DNA from: Flavobacteriales bacterium | Lineage (GTDB): Bacteria > Bacteroidota > Bacteroidia > Flavobacteriales > Schleiferiaceae | Length of the DNA stretch: 34,642 nucleotides | Assembly (NCBI GenBank): GCA_007693635.1 | Contig: REDE01000134.1 | Span: 1-34,642 of the forward strand | Reading direction: 5' to 3' | In this document: positions 16,116 through 23,795 of the stretch, in pieces | How the letters are laid out: each line of letters begins with the position of its first letter | How positions within the stretch are numbered: the stretch's first letter is position 1 | Translations under genes and position numbers: made by a program | Notes under the pieces: model-generated | Seen by the model: the letters and a program-made list of their open reading frames with translations, nothing else | Told to the model about the DNA's origin: nothing | Database searches by the model: none

Positions 16116-18911
16116 ATGGAAGAGCTTTCGCCAAAAAAATATATTTTAATCAAAGGAGCCCGAGTACACAATCTTAAAAACATTGATCTGGCCATTCCTA
16201 GAAACCAACTAATCACTATTACTGGCTTAAGTGGCAGCGGTAAATCATCTTTAGCTTTCGACACTTTATATGCGGAAGGTCAAAGGAGATATGTGGAAAG
16301 CTTGTCGGCCTATGCTCGCCAGTTCATGGGCAAGCTAGAAAAACCGGAGGTGGATTATATAAAAGGGATTGCCCCCGCTATTGCCATTCAACAGAAAGTA
16401 ACTTCTAGAAATCCACGTTCAACAGTAGGTACCGTAACGGAAATTTACGACTATTTACGTGTGATGTATGCCCGAATTGGCAAAACCATCTCACCCATTA
16501 GTGGTCATGAGGTCAAGTCGCACAGCGTTGAAGATGTTATATCCGCGGTGATTAAGCTCGCCGAGGGAACCAAGTTTATGATATGCTATAAACCAGATTG
16601 GCTCAACAGAACACCTGCCGCCCAACTGGATGTTTTACAACAGCAAGGCTATAGCCGACTTTTTGATGGAGAAAATACTCTTCGCATCGACGAATTGATG
16701 GAGAATCCACCAAAATTAAGTCTTATAAAAAATTGGATGGTCATAGTGGACCGAGCTTCTGTACAAAAAGACGACGATGAAAACCAAGCGCGAATTGCCG
16801 ACTCCATTCAAATAGCCTTCTTCGAAGGTAAGGGAAGCTGCCATATTGTTATTCCCGGACAGGAAACCCTTGTATTTTCTAATTTATTCGAACTCGACGG
16901 AATCAGCTTTAACGAACCCAGCATTCATTTTTTCAGTTTTAACAACCCCTACGGAGCCTGCCCCACTTGCGAAGGATTTGGATCAGTGATTGGATTCGAC
17001 GAAGATTTGGTCATTCCCAATCCCAAACGCTCCTTATTTGACAACGCAGTAGTTCCCTGGAACGGAGAAAAAATGTCGAAATGGAAAAACGACTTCATCC
17101 GTTACGCCTCGGAATATAACTTTCCTATTCATCGTGCATATCGCGATTTGAGCGATGATGAGAAGAAATTGCTTTGGAACGGAAAAGCAAAGGTGAAGGG
17201 TATCCGACAGTTTTTTGAATACCTAGAAAAAAAGAGCTATAAAATTCAATATCGAGTAATGCTGAGTCGGTACCGAGGTAAAACGAAATGCCACGAATGC
17301 AATGGCACTCGACTAAGGAAAGAAACTGATTTCGTAAAAATTGGCGGCAAAAGCATTATGGAACTCTCGGTAATGCCCATCTATCAGCTGCGAAATTGGT
17401 TTTCTAAACTAGAACTCTCGACCACAGAAAAACAAATTTGTAAAAGACTCCTGCCAGAGATCGAGTCGCGATTGAATTTTGTGGAGCAAGTAGGACTTGG
17501 CTACCTAACGCTGAATCGCGGGTCCAGCACGCTTTCCGGCGGCGAGTCGCAGCGCATTAATCTAGCCACCTCACTAGGCAGCAGTCTCGTTGGGTCCATG
17601 TATATTTTGGACGAACCCAGCATTGGACTACACCCCAAAGACACCGATCGCCTAATTGAAGTCATCAAAGGACTCAAGCAGCTCGGCAATACGGTGATTG
17701 TGGTGGAACACGACGAAGAAATGATGCGCGCCTCGGATATGATTATCGATATAGGACCCGGCGCCGGACAGCTTGGTGGCGAGGTAGTGTTTTCCGGCAC
17801 GTTGGAGAATCTATTGTTGGAAAAAAACAGCCTAACGGGAAAGTACCTTCGAAAAGAGCTCGTAATTAAAACCCCCGAAAAACACCGACCCGCAAAGTCA
17901 TTTATCGAAGTTTTGGGAGCATCCGAAAACAATCTCCAAGACGTACACGCCAAGTTCCCACGAAAAAGTTTAAGCGTAGTTACGGGCGTTTCCGGCTCGG
18001 GAAAATCAACACTGGTCAACAAAGTCTTGTACCCCGCCCTCATGAGAGAAATAATGGGACATGGCGATCGACCGGGAAAACACGACGGAATTAGTGGTGA
18101 CTTCAAAGATATAGAAAACATTGAGTTCATCGACCAAAATCCAATTGGAAAATCCTCGAGATCGAATCCCGTTACCTACCTAAAAGTCTACGACGATATT
18201 CGCAACCTCTTTGCCAAACAAGCCCTTTCCGGAATTCGTGGATACAAACCAAAACACTTTTCCTTTAACGTAGCCGGGGGGCGCTGCGACAGCTGTGAAG
18301 GCGAAGGGACGGTTACCGTCTCCATGCAATTTATGGCCGACATCCACCTTAAATGCGAAAGCTGCGATGGAAAACGCTTCAAAAAAGAAATTCTAGAAGT
18401 TCGCTTTGAAGACAAATCCATATCGGATATCCTGGAAATGGACGTTTCTGAAGCCATTGCGTTTTTCTCAAAAAATGGACAAGATAAAATTGCACGAAGT
18501 CTTCAGCCTTTACTGGATGTCGGACTCGATTATGTAAAACTTGGCCAAAGCTCAAATACACTATCCGGAGGAGAAGCACAACGCGTAAAACTTGCGCTAT
18601 TCTTATCACGCGGACAGCATAAAGGCAACGATTTATACATCTTTGACGAACCAACAACCGGCCTGCATTTTCACGACATCTCCAAACTTCTAGACAGCTT
18701 TAATGCTTTAGTAGACAGAGGGCACACCTTAATAGTTATTGAACATCATCCTGATGTAATTAAAAACGCAGACTGGATCATCGATATGGGGCCCGAAGGA
18801 GGCGATCGTGGAGGAAATATTATCTATCAAGGCCCGGTAGCCGGACTGATGGATTGTGCCGAATCGGTTACCCGACCTTACATTGAAGAAGTGGTGAATT
18901 TAGAGAAATAA
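16116..18911 (+). CDS. uvrA: Excinuclease ABC subunit A
   Basis: DNA-damage recognition ATPase of nucleotide excision repair, acting with UvrB and UvrC. At 931 residues it is full length. First Walker A GLSGSGKSS at about residues 36-44 with the UvrA string YVESLSAYARQFM following; an internal zinc module with paired cysteines around residues 280-400 (CPTCEGFG, KCHECNGTR); signature STLSGGESQRI; second Walker A GVSGSGKSTL at about 624-633; C-terminal zinc finger CDSCEGEG...CESCDGKR at about 725-755; second signature TLSGGEAQRVKLA. No truncation or frameshift seen. It stands as a single gene converging on the CIA30-like gene. Confidence 0.97.
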   Translation: MEELSPKKYILIKGARVHNLKNIDLAIPRNQLITITGLSGSGKSSLAFDTLYAEGQRRYVESLSAYARQFMGKLEKPEVDYIKGIAPAIAIQQKVTSRNPRSTVGTVTEIYDYLRVMYARIGKTISPISGHEVKSHSVEDVISAVIKLAEGTKFMICYKPDWLNRTPAAQLDVLQQQGYSRLFDGENTLRIDELMENPPKLSLIKNWMVIVDRASVQKDDDENQARIADSIQIAFFEGKGSCHIVIPGQETLVFSNLFELDGISFNEPSIHFFSFNNPYGACPTCEGFGSVIGFDEDLVIPNPKRSLFDNAVVPWNGEKMSKWKNDFIRYASEYNFPIHRAYRDLSDDEKKLLWNGKAKVKGIRQFFEYLEKKSYKIQYRVMLSRYRGKTKCHECNGTRLRKETDFVKIGGKSIMELSVMPIYQLRNWFSKLELSTTEKQICKRLLPEIESRLNFVEQVGLGYLTLNRGSSTLSGGESQRINLATSLGSSLVGSMYILDEPSIGLHPKDTDRLIEVIKGLKQLGNTVIVVEHDEEMMRASDMIIDIGPGAGQLGGEVVFSGTLENLLLEKNSLTGKYLRKELVIKTPEKHRPAKSFIEVLGASENNLQDVHAKFPRKSLSVVTGVSGSGKSTLVNKVLYPALMREIMGHGDRPGKHDGISGDFKDIENIEFIDQNPIGKSSRSNPVTYLKVYDDIRNLFAKQALSGIRGYKPKHFSFNVAGGRCDSCEGEGTVTVSMQFMADIHLKCESCDGKRFKKEILEVRFEDKSISDILEMDVSEAIAFFSKNGQDKIARSLQPLLDVGLDYVKLGQSSNTLSGGEAQRVKLALFLSRGQHKGNDLYIFDEPTTGLHFHDISKLLDSFNALVDRGHTLIVIEHHPDVIKNADWIIDMGPEGGDRGGNIIYQGPVAGLMDCAESVTRPYIEEVVNLEK

Positions 18912-18966
18912 GGGGTTGAGTGTGTGACTTATTTACAAAGAAATCAACCCAGTGAAGGGTTGGTGA

Positions 18967-19515
18967 TTACTCCACCCCTATCCAATCAATCAACAATTCA
19001 AAGTCTTCTTCTTGACCGTTGGCGATCAAAAAGCTCATTTGCTCGATGCTTGCAAAGTTGAAATTTGGAATGTTTAATTTCCGTCCGCGAAATGAAGGGT
19101 AAAATTCACTAATTGCAAATTTCAAGACTTCCCATTCCCCGGAAGTGGAAAATTGCTGCACGTAAGACTCATTCTGTGAGATTTGACTTTTCAAACGAAA
19201 TTGGTAGCGCTTAGCATCTCCCTTTATGCGCATAACAATGAACTTCGTTTCTTCTTTGAGCTGTATTCGTTTATTCAATTGAACCGAGGTAAATCCTCCG
19301 TTATTAGCCAAGGACACTTTACCGGAGAATAATCCGTGCCCAGAATTGGTTAAGACCAATGAGCCTTTAGAAACCCCACCCATGACGCCATCATTAACGA
19401 CCCGCCATTCTTTAATATTCGTTTGTGACGAGAAAGTGTAAATTTTTTCCATGTTTGAAGTTGTGAAAATACCAGCCAAGAAAAGCATTGGTATATATTG
19501 CCATGAATGATTCAT
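18967..19515 (-). CDS. CIA30 family protein (NDUFAF1-like domain)
   Basis: A 182-residue protein with the CIA30 (complex I intermediate-associated protein 30) jelly-roll domain: WRVVNDGVMGGVSKG near the N-terminus, NNGGFTSV in the middle, and the late strand ELLIDWIGVE. The first 20 residues (NHSWQYIPMLFLAGIFTTSN) are hydrophobic and may be a signal peptide or anchor. Bacterial members are widespread and their role is unknown; the mitochondrial function should not be assumed. Separate transcription unit, converging on uvrA with a 55-base gap that contains a weak hairpin without a T-tract. Confidence 0.82.
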   Translation of the reverse strand: MNHSWQYIPMLFLAGIFTTSNMEKIYTFSSQTNIKEWRVVNDGVMGGVSKGSLVLTNSGHGLFSGKVSLANNGGFTSVQLNKRIQLKEETKFIVMRIKGDAKRYQFRLKSQISQNESYVQQFSTSGEWEVLKFAISEFYPSFRGRKLNIPNFNFASIEQMSFLIANGQEEDFELLIDWIGVE

Positions 19516-19591
19516 AGTTGTTTGTAATTACCTATTTTAAAACGATATAGAAATCGTTCATTCCTTAGTGACGCCAACATGAAAAACAACC

Positions 19592-19786
19592 TCAGGATTG
19601 TCTTTCCGAATTAGCCTCATATCTATTGGATAGCAGCATCGATAAAATCAAGAAAATCATCGAAATTACAACAAGGTAATATCCGGAATTATTCGACCAG
19701 TGATAATTATTATGGTCTACTAAGGCCAGAGAAGTCATTATAATAATCGAGGCGACAAATATTAAAAACAATCGGAATTTCTTCAT
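19592..19786 (-). CDS. Small two-helix membrane protein
   Basis: A 64-residue predicted inner-membrane protein, not recognised as a family. It begins MKKFRLFLIFVASIIIMTS, which is either a signal peptide or the first membrane helix, has a short polar loop with NNYHWSNNSGYY, then a second helix (LVVISMIFLILSMLL) and a charged tail. The basic-hydrophobic-polar-hydrophobic layout and the ATG suggest it is genuine, but the only support is composition. Lies 76 bases upstream of the CIA30-like gene in the same direction. Confidence 0.5.
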   Translation of the reverse strand: MKKFRLFLIFVASIIIMTSLALVDHNNYHWSNNSGYYLVVISMIFLILSMLLSNRYEANSERQS

Positions 19787-19977
19787 TTTAAATTTTAGCC
19801 AAGTTCAAGAAAAAACACAACCATCAAACTTTTTGCTCTCTAAGGCACATCGCATAACATAAGAGAGGTCATTAATCAAACAAAAAGAGTTCTTTCAAAT
19901 GTCTGAGGCCTATACAAGCCCCTAAACTTATAGCTTTCTAAGACTACTTGCAATTATTCAAGCGATAAACACCCATA

Positions 19978-20214
19978 TCATTTTGACTTTTGGCTACGTT
20001 TCTTCGACCTTTCGATGGTTGCTTTTCTGTAATCTTCGTCTGTATGATATCGGTTTCTAGCCCTTTGCAGGGTTTTGTCGCGATACTCCGGATCTGTCTG
20101 ATACTTCTCCCTGTACGTCTTCCTAACCTTTTCGCGATACGCTTCGTCTTCCTGATAACGCTCCTTAAGTCGTTTAAGAATCTTGTCTTTATTCTTCTGA
20201 TAGTAGGACTCCAT
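19978..20214 (-). CDS. Small charged protein with three 18-residue tandem repeats
   Basis: A 78-residue, very basic and acidic protein with no hydrophobic segment. Residues about 20-73 are three units of exactly 18 residues, consensus Y-[QH]-x-D-x-x-Y-R-x-x-x-x-x-R-x-[RK]-x-[KR]: YQEDEAYREKVRKTYREK, YQTDPEYRDKTLQRARNR, YHTDEDYRKATIERSKKR. A degenerate unit may precede them (KNKDKILKRLKER). It should be a single long helix or short helical repeat. Similar Y-x-x-D-P-E-Y-R repeats occur, as I recall, in small phage and viral proteins and beside HNH nucleases, so nucleic-acid binding is a guess. No mobile element is visible around it. Confidence 0.6.
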   Translation of the reverse strand: MESYYQKNKDKILKRLKERYQEDEAYREKVRKTYREKYQTDPEYRDKTLQRARNRYHTDEDYRKATIERSKKRSQKSK

Positions 20215-20451
20215 TGGCTACGAATTTTTCATTATTTGTAAATCTCCAAATGCATTTTCCGCTCAGGCGGAACTAGCTAATATCTATGCTAATCTCTGCA
20301 ACACGTCAAGAATTACTCTTGACAAAGCAGATTTGCTATTCAATCCCCAAATATACTTAAAAAAAAATAACCCGAAATATTTTGATGTCAAAAGTTAATT
20401 TGCAAAACCACAATTAAAAGAACACATCACGGATTGCACTTCAGGTTGTTC
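20215..20451. other. Gene-free stretch with two short hairpins
   Basis: Two clean inverted repeats lie here: TTCCGC-TCAG-GCGGAA (20257-20272) and GTCAAGA-ATTAC-TCTTGAC (20305-20323). A possible weak terminator of the barrel gene (GAACA...TGTTC followed by TTTTAATTG on the minus strand) falls at about 20405-20450. No gene or promoter is convincing. Confidence 0.4.
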
Positions 20452-20886
20452 TCAATTATTTTTCTTATCAATTACGTAGCGTACCCCCACAAAGCCCATA
20501 ATGAATATATCATCAAAACGAGTTTCGTATAGCGGACTTAACTCGATATTTAGGGATAAATTTTTTAGATTCACTAGAGGCTTTATTCCAATTCCAATGG
20601 GAAAAACGAATCCATTGATATTATTAACTACAATTCCACCACCAGCATAAGTATAGTAATTTTCTCGGCGGAGGAAATTATAATTCAAGACGACTTCAGG
20701 TGTGAGGTTATTGATGCTTGTCCCGGAAAAAAGCCTGAAATCTGCCCATAATTTTTCATTAAACTCGTAACCTATTGCATATTTTGAATTTGATTCATTA
20801 ATGTAAAACGAGGTGGTTAATTGGGCGTAAGCAGAAGAAGAAACCATCACTAAAAACAAGACAATAAACGGAATTAATTTTTTCAT
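20452..20886 (-). CDS. Predicted small outer-membrane protein
   Basis: A 144-residue secreted protein. From the ATG at 20886 it opens with a textbook signal peptide (MKKLIPFIVLFLVMVSSSAYAQ, cleavage after AYA or AYAQ). The mature part is a run of short amphipathic strands (YAIGYEFNEKLWADFRLF, YYTYAGGGIVVNN, FIMGFVGVRYVID), consistent with an 8-strand barrel. The ATG at 20913 would add nine residues in front of the signal peptide and is less likely. No family recognised. Its upstream side is the gene-free region with the GC-rich segment. Confidence 0.7.
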   Translation of the reverse strand: MKKLIPFIVLFLVMVSSSAYAQLTTSFYINESNSKYAIGYEFNEKLWADFRLFSGTSINNLTPEVVLNYNFLRRENYYTYAGGGIVVNNINGFVFPIGIGIKPLVNLKNLSLNIELSPLYETRFDDIFIMGFVGVRYVIDKKNN

Positions 20887-21160
20887 GATCAAAATATTGA
20901 ATTCAATTTGCATTTGCTATAGACAATAAAGTTTATTTCACTCCTCGAATTAAAGTATCGCTTTTAGGCTTATGACGAAGTATTCAAATTAAAATGCAGA
21001 TACTCCCTGAAGCGCCTCATTTTTATTTAAATCCATCGCCTATCGATGCTAACCTATATTCAATTTGAAATGAAAACAAACAAAAATCAACCGACTCGAA
21101 GCCGGTTCGTTTTTCGTCTCGAAAAGTACGACACAAATGGTATATCGACACGATGCGTTT
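20887..21160. other. Gene-free flank of the GC-rich segment
   Basis: Apart from the hairpin terminator at 21080-21112 this is ordinary A+T-rich intergenic sequence. Reading frames here are short and have no protein-like composition. It should hold the promoter of the barrel gene, but no full TTTG/TAnnTTTG pair is seen. Confidence 0.4.
21080..21112. terminator. Hairpin terminator beside the GC-rich segment
   Basis: AACCGACTCGAAGCCGGTT (21089-21107) folds into a stem with one A-C mismatch. On the minus strand it is followed by GATTTTTGTTTGTTTT, a good U-tract; on the plus strand by CGTTTTTCG. The better tract is on the minus strand, which suggests that a transcript comes from the ridA side through the GC-rich segment and ends here. 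Confidence 0.6.
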
Positions 21161-21364
21161 TGCGCCAGGGACGGAAGCGGTAGCCCGCAGAAGTAAGTGC
21201 CCCATACAGCGGCGTGGGCGGCGGAGGCTGCGACGGTAGGAGCAGACCCCGTACGCCCCGACCGCTGTGGGCACGGCTTCGAGGACTACAAGCGGACGGC
21301 CCGGCGACGGCCCGATGCCGAGAAGCGAATCACCCCGAAAAGTTGGCCGGGCCGGCGGGCGCCA
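21161..21364 (-). ncRNA. Candidate structured RNA (GC-rich, unidentified)
   Basis: About 200 bases between ridA and a terminator; 21181-21360 is about 70% G+C by direct count (127 of 180) against roughly 40% around it. Visible pairings: outer GCGCC (21162-21166) with GGCGC (21358-21362); GTGCCC (21197-21202) with GGGCAC (21269-21274); ACAGCGG (21206-21212) with CCGCTGT (21262-21268); GGGCG (21216-21220) with CGCCC (21254-21258); CTGC (21228-21231) with GCAG (21242-21245). Reading frames across it lack protein character. The RNase P, tmRNA and SRP signature strings are absent. The minus strand is favoured by the terminator, but the plus strand is not excluded. It could be read through from ridA. 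Confidence 0.5.
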
Positions 21365-21402
21365 TAAAAAATATCATACACATAAATGGAACGTATTTGG
21401 CC

Positions 21403-21780
21403 TTAGACACAAACGGCAACACAGGAGATCTCGACGCGGGCACCAGCAGGTAAAGCTTTCACCGCTACGGTTTCTCTTGCGGGAAAATTACCGGTAAAAT
21501 ACCGACTGTACACTTCATTCACTTCGTGAAAATAGCCCATATCGGTTAGGAAAATGCTACACTTAGCTACCTGATCAAGTCCGGAACCCCCAGCCTTTAA
21601 CACCGCTTGAAGGTTTTGCAATACCTGCTCAGTTTCTTCAGCAATACTAGCCTGCTGCATTTCTCCAGAAACGGGATTGATGGCGACTTGTCCACTACAG
21701 TAAAGTGTGGAGTCGACTTTTACGGCTTGACTATAGGGACCAATGGGCGCCGGTGCTTTGTCTGTTCGTATACTTTGCAT
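21403..21780 (-). CDS. ridA: RidA family enamine/imine deaminase
   Basis: Hydrolyses reactive 2-aminoacrylate-type enamines and imines released by PLP enzymes such as threonine dehydratase. The 125-residue protein has the family N-terminus DKAPAPIGPYSQAV, the middle strand CSGQVAINP, and the substrate-binding arginine in the C-terminal string FPARETVAVKALPAGARVEI. The ATG at 21780 begins the normal family start; a GTG at 21822 only adds unrelated residues. Divergent from the glutamine amidotransferase gene, and directly upstream (in its own direction) of the GC-rich RNA-like segment. Confidence 0.95.
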   Translation of the reverse strand: MQSIRTDKAPAPIGPYSQAVKVDSTLYCSGQVAINPVSGEMQQASIAEETEQVLQNLQAVLKAGGSGLDQVAKCSIFLTDMGYFHEVNEVYSRYFTGNFPARETVAVKALPAGARVEISCVAVCV

Positions 21781-21795
21781 AAAAAAAATTTGCTT

Positions 21796-21803
21796 CAAAG
21801 GTA
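21796..21803 (-). promoter_or_regulatory. Possible -7 element (TACCTTTG) for ridA
   Basis: Exact TAnnTTTG match on the minus strand, 15 bases before the ridA ATG. No -33 TTTG at the right distance. It mirrors an identical string on the plus strand 33 bases away. Confidence 0.4.
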
Positions 21804-21835
21804 CGCAAATACCCAATCTCACGGAAGTCGTTAAC

Positions 21836-21843
21836 TACCTTTG
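21836..21843 (+). promoter_or_regulatory. Possible -7 element (TACCTTTG) for the amidotransferase gene
   Basis: The same eight bases as the ridA element, on the opposite strand, 26 bases before the TTG start at 21870. No -33 TTTG is visible. The two elements form a compact divergent promoter region. Confidence 0.4.
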
Positions 21844-21869
21844 TAGTCCTCAAGAAAAAGATAATTAAT

Positions 21870-22442
21870 TTGGCGACTTTACTCTTTGATAATTACGACT
21901 CGTTTACATTCAATATTCTCCACTACTTAGAAGCAGAGGGTGAAGATGTAGTCGTGGTTACCAATAATACTTTTCAACCCGAGGATGTGCTTAGTTACGA
22001 CAAATTAATTATCTCGCCCGGTCCGGGACTACCTCAAGAAAGTGGAGTGCTTATGCAAACATTAGAATATGCGTGGGGCAAAATGCCGATTTTGGGTGTT
22101 TGTCTGGGTATGCAAGCCATCGCTTTACATGCAGGATTCGAGCTTTACAATCTGCAAGAGCCGCTACACGGAAGAAGTAGAGCGGTTAGCCATACGAGTT
22201 CGGGACTATTTCAAGGCGTCAGCAATCCGACTTCGGTGGGCTTATACCATTCGTGGGCGGTGAAAGAATCGTCGGTTGATAATTGGGAGTTCAACGCCCG
22301 AACGCTTGACGGAATTGCAATGGGACTCTGTAATGTGGAGCTCAATATTCACGCTGTGCAGTTTCATCCAGAAAGCATCATGACCCCTGAAGGTCGGGAA
22401 ATGCTTAGAAATTTCCTGCGACTTAGTATATTAGTCCCCTAA
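21870..22442 (+). CDS. Glutamine amidotransferase, anthranilate/aminodeoxychorismate synthase component II
   Basis: Class I glutaminase that supplies ammonia to component I of anthranilate synthase (TrpG) or aminodeoxychorismate synthase (PabA). The 190-residue protein has the triad Cys78 (GVCLGMQ), His166 and Glu168 (QFHPES), and the family start LLFDNYDSFTFN. The start codon is TTG: the conserved residues begin at codon 4 and no ATG is available upstream. No component I gene is in the window, so the choice between TrpG and PabA is open; lack of trp genes nearby slightly favours folate (PabA) use. It leads into the MFS gene after ten bases. Confidence 0.9.
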   Translation: MATLLFDNYDSFTFNILHYLEAEGEDVVVVTNNTFQPEDVLSYDKLIISPGPGLPQESGVLMQTLEYAWGKMPILGVCLGMQAIALHAGFELYNLQEPLHGRSRAVSHTSSGLFQGVSNPTSVGLYHSWAVKESSVDNWEFNARTLDGIAMGLCNVELNIHAVQFHPESIMTPEGREMLRNFLRLSILVP

Positions 22443-22452
22443 TTTTTTCTAG

Positions 22453-23787
22453 ATGAGTTCAAGAAATGAAAAGTATACACCTACTCAAAATGCTTGGGCA
22501 TTTTACGATTGGGCAAACTCGGTATATTCACTGGTCATCGCGACTGCGGTATTCCCCATCTATTTTGAAAGTGTAACGCCCGATCTCATTCAAATTGCGG
22601 GCTGGGCAATACCCAATACTTCCCTCTACTCCTATTCGCTGTCGGCTTCCTTTTTAATCGTTGCGCTTATCTCGCCTTTGCTTTCCGGCTTAGCCGACCA
22701 CACGGGGAACAAATTAGGGTTTTTAAAATTCTTTTGTTATTTGGGCGCTGCCGCTTGTCTTTCGCTAGGTTTTTTCTACGGACAAGGGAGTATATGGATA
22801 GCCTTAACGGGCAGCATGTTGGCGAGTATTGGCTTCTGGGGAAGTTTGGTATTTTACAACGCATTTTTACCGGAAATTGCTCCGGCAGAAAAACACGATA
22901 ACTTAAGCGCCAGGGGATTTGCTTGGGGATATATTGGAGGAGCTTTATTGCTAATTATCAACCTGTTGATGATCACCTTTCCGCATTGGTTTTTCCTGCA
23001 AGACGCCGCTCAATCATCGAGGATTAGCTTTATAACTGTGGGCATTTGGTGGGCTCTGTTTGCTCAAGTTACGTTTGCAAAACTACCCGCAAGAAAAGGC
23101 GAGAGAATATCCAAAAAAGGCTATGTGTTTACCGGATACCGCAGACTGAGAGTGGTTTACAAGGACATCCGAGATTCCGGACATTTAGGCTGGTATTTAT
23201 TTGCATTTTTTACATTCAGCATGGGTGTGCAAACGGTGATACTGATGGCTAGTCTGTACGGAAGTAGTCAGATTGGTTTGAGCAGTGACTTGCTAATAGC
23301 CACGATTTTGATTATTCAATTTGTAGCGATTGGTGGCGCCTATTTATTTGCGCATTTATCAAAAAGACTGGGAAATTTCCCCGCTTTGATGATCGCCGTT
23401 AGTGTTTGGAGTTTGATTTGTTTAGCCGCGTATTCTCTCAATCCAGCGCATCCGGCGATTATTGTACACTTCTTCATTGTTGGTGCTTTTGTTGGTCTCG
23501 TAATGGGAGGCATACAGTCCTTGGCCCGCTCCACCTACAGTAAAATGTTGCCCCAAACCGAGAACACGGCGAGCTTTTTCAGTTTTTACGACGTCACGGA
23601 AAAAATAGCAATTGTTTTAGGAACGCTCACCTTTGGTTTAACCATTCAATTTAACGACGGCGACATGCGGATGTCTGCGCTCACCTTGGGGTCCTTTTTC
23701 ATTGTTGCGTTTTTTCTTTTGGGATTTATTTTTTGGCGCAAGCAACCCCAAAAGAAGAACATTTCTCTAAGAGGAAATATGTTTTAG
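22453..23787 (+). CDS. MFS transporter, UMF1 (Atg22-like) family
   Basis: Inner-membrane carrier with about 12 membrane segments in 444 residues. The N-terminal signature NAWAFYDWANSVYSLVIAT identifies the UMF1 family, distantly related to yeast vacuolar Atg22. Other family strings: LAFYNAFLPEIAP-like FYNAFLPEIAP, GFAWGYIGG, and MGGIQSLARSTYSKMLP in the second half, followed by SFYDVTEKIAIVLGT. Substrate is unknown; Atg22 exports amino acids, but that cannot be carried over safely. Ten bases after the amidotransferase gene, so probably co-transcribed; converges on the Omp85-like gene with an 8-base gap. Confidence 0.92.
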   Translation: MSSRNEKYTPTQNAWAFYDWANSVYSLVIATAVFPIYFESVTPDLIQIAGWAIPNTSLYSYSLSASFLIVALISPLLSGLADHTGNKLGFLKFFCYLGAAACLSLGFFYGQGSIWIALTGSMLASIGFWGSLVFYNAFLPEIAPAEKHDNLSARGFAWGYIGGALLLIINLLMITFPHWFFLQDAAQSSRISFITVGIWWALFAQVTFAKLPARKGERISKKGYVFTGYRRLRVVYKDIRDSGHLGWYLFAFFTFSMGVQTVILMASLYGSSQIGLSSDLLIATILIIQFVAIGGAYLFAHLSKRLGNFPALMIAVSVWSLICLAAYSLNPAHPAIIVHFFIVGAFVGLVMGGIQSLARSTYSKMLPQTENTASFFSFYDVTEKIAIVLGTLTFGLTIQFNDGDMRMSALTLGSFFIVAFFLLGFIFWRKQPQKKNISLRGNMF

Positions 23788-23795
23788 CGCGGAAT

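Noticed and set aside
17501-18130. 209-codon reading frame on the minus strand inside uvrA
   Set aside because: Antisense shadow of a strongly conserved gene; composition (Ser/Pro/Leu-rich) is typical of a reverse frame, with no recognisable domain.
18943-18966. Hairpin between uvrA and the CIA30-like gene as a terminator
   Set aside because: CAACCC/GGGTTG can pair, but an alternative pairing with GGGTTGA upstream competes and there is no T-tract on either strand.
21161-21364. RNase P RNA, tmRNA, SRP RNA or a gene imported from a high-GC organism
   Set aside because: The universal RNase P strings (GAGGAAAGTCCGG, ACAGAA...CGGCTTA), the tmRNA CCA end and the SRP GGAA loop with matching AGCAG are absent. 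CAGGGACGGAAGCGG superficially resembles SRP, but the arms beside GGAA do not pair. Frames across it give Arg/Gly/Pro-rich nonsense without a family match.
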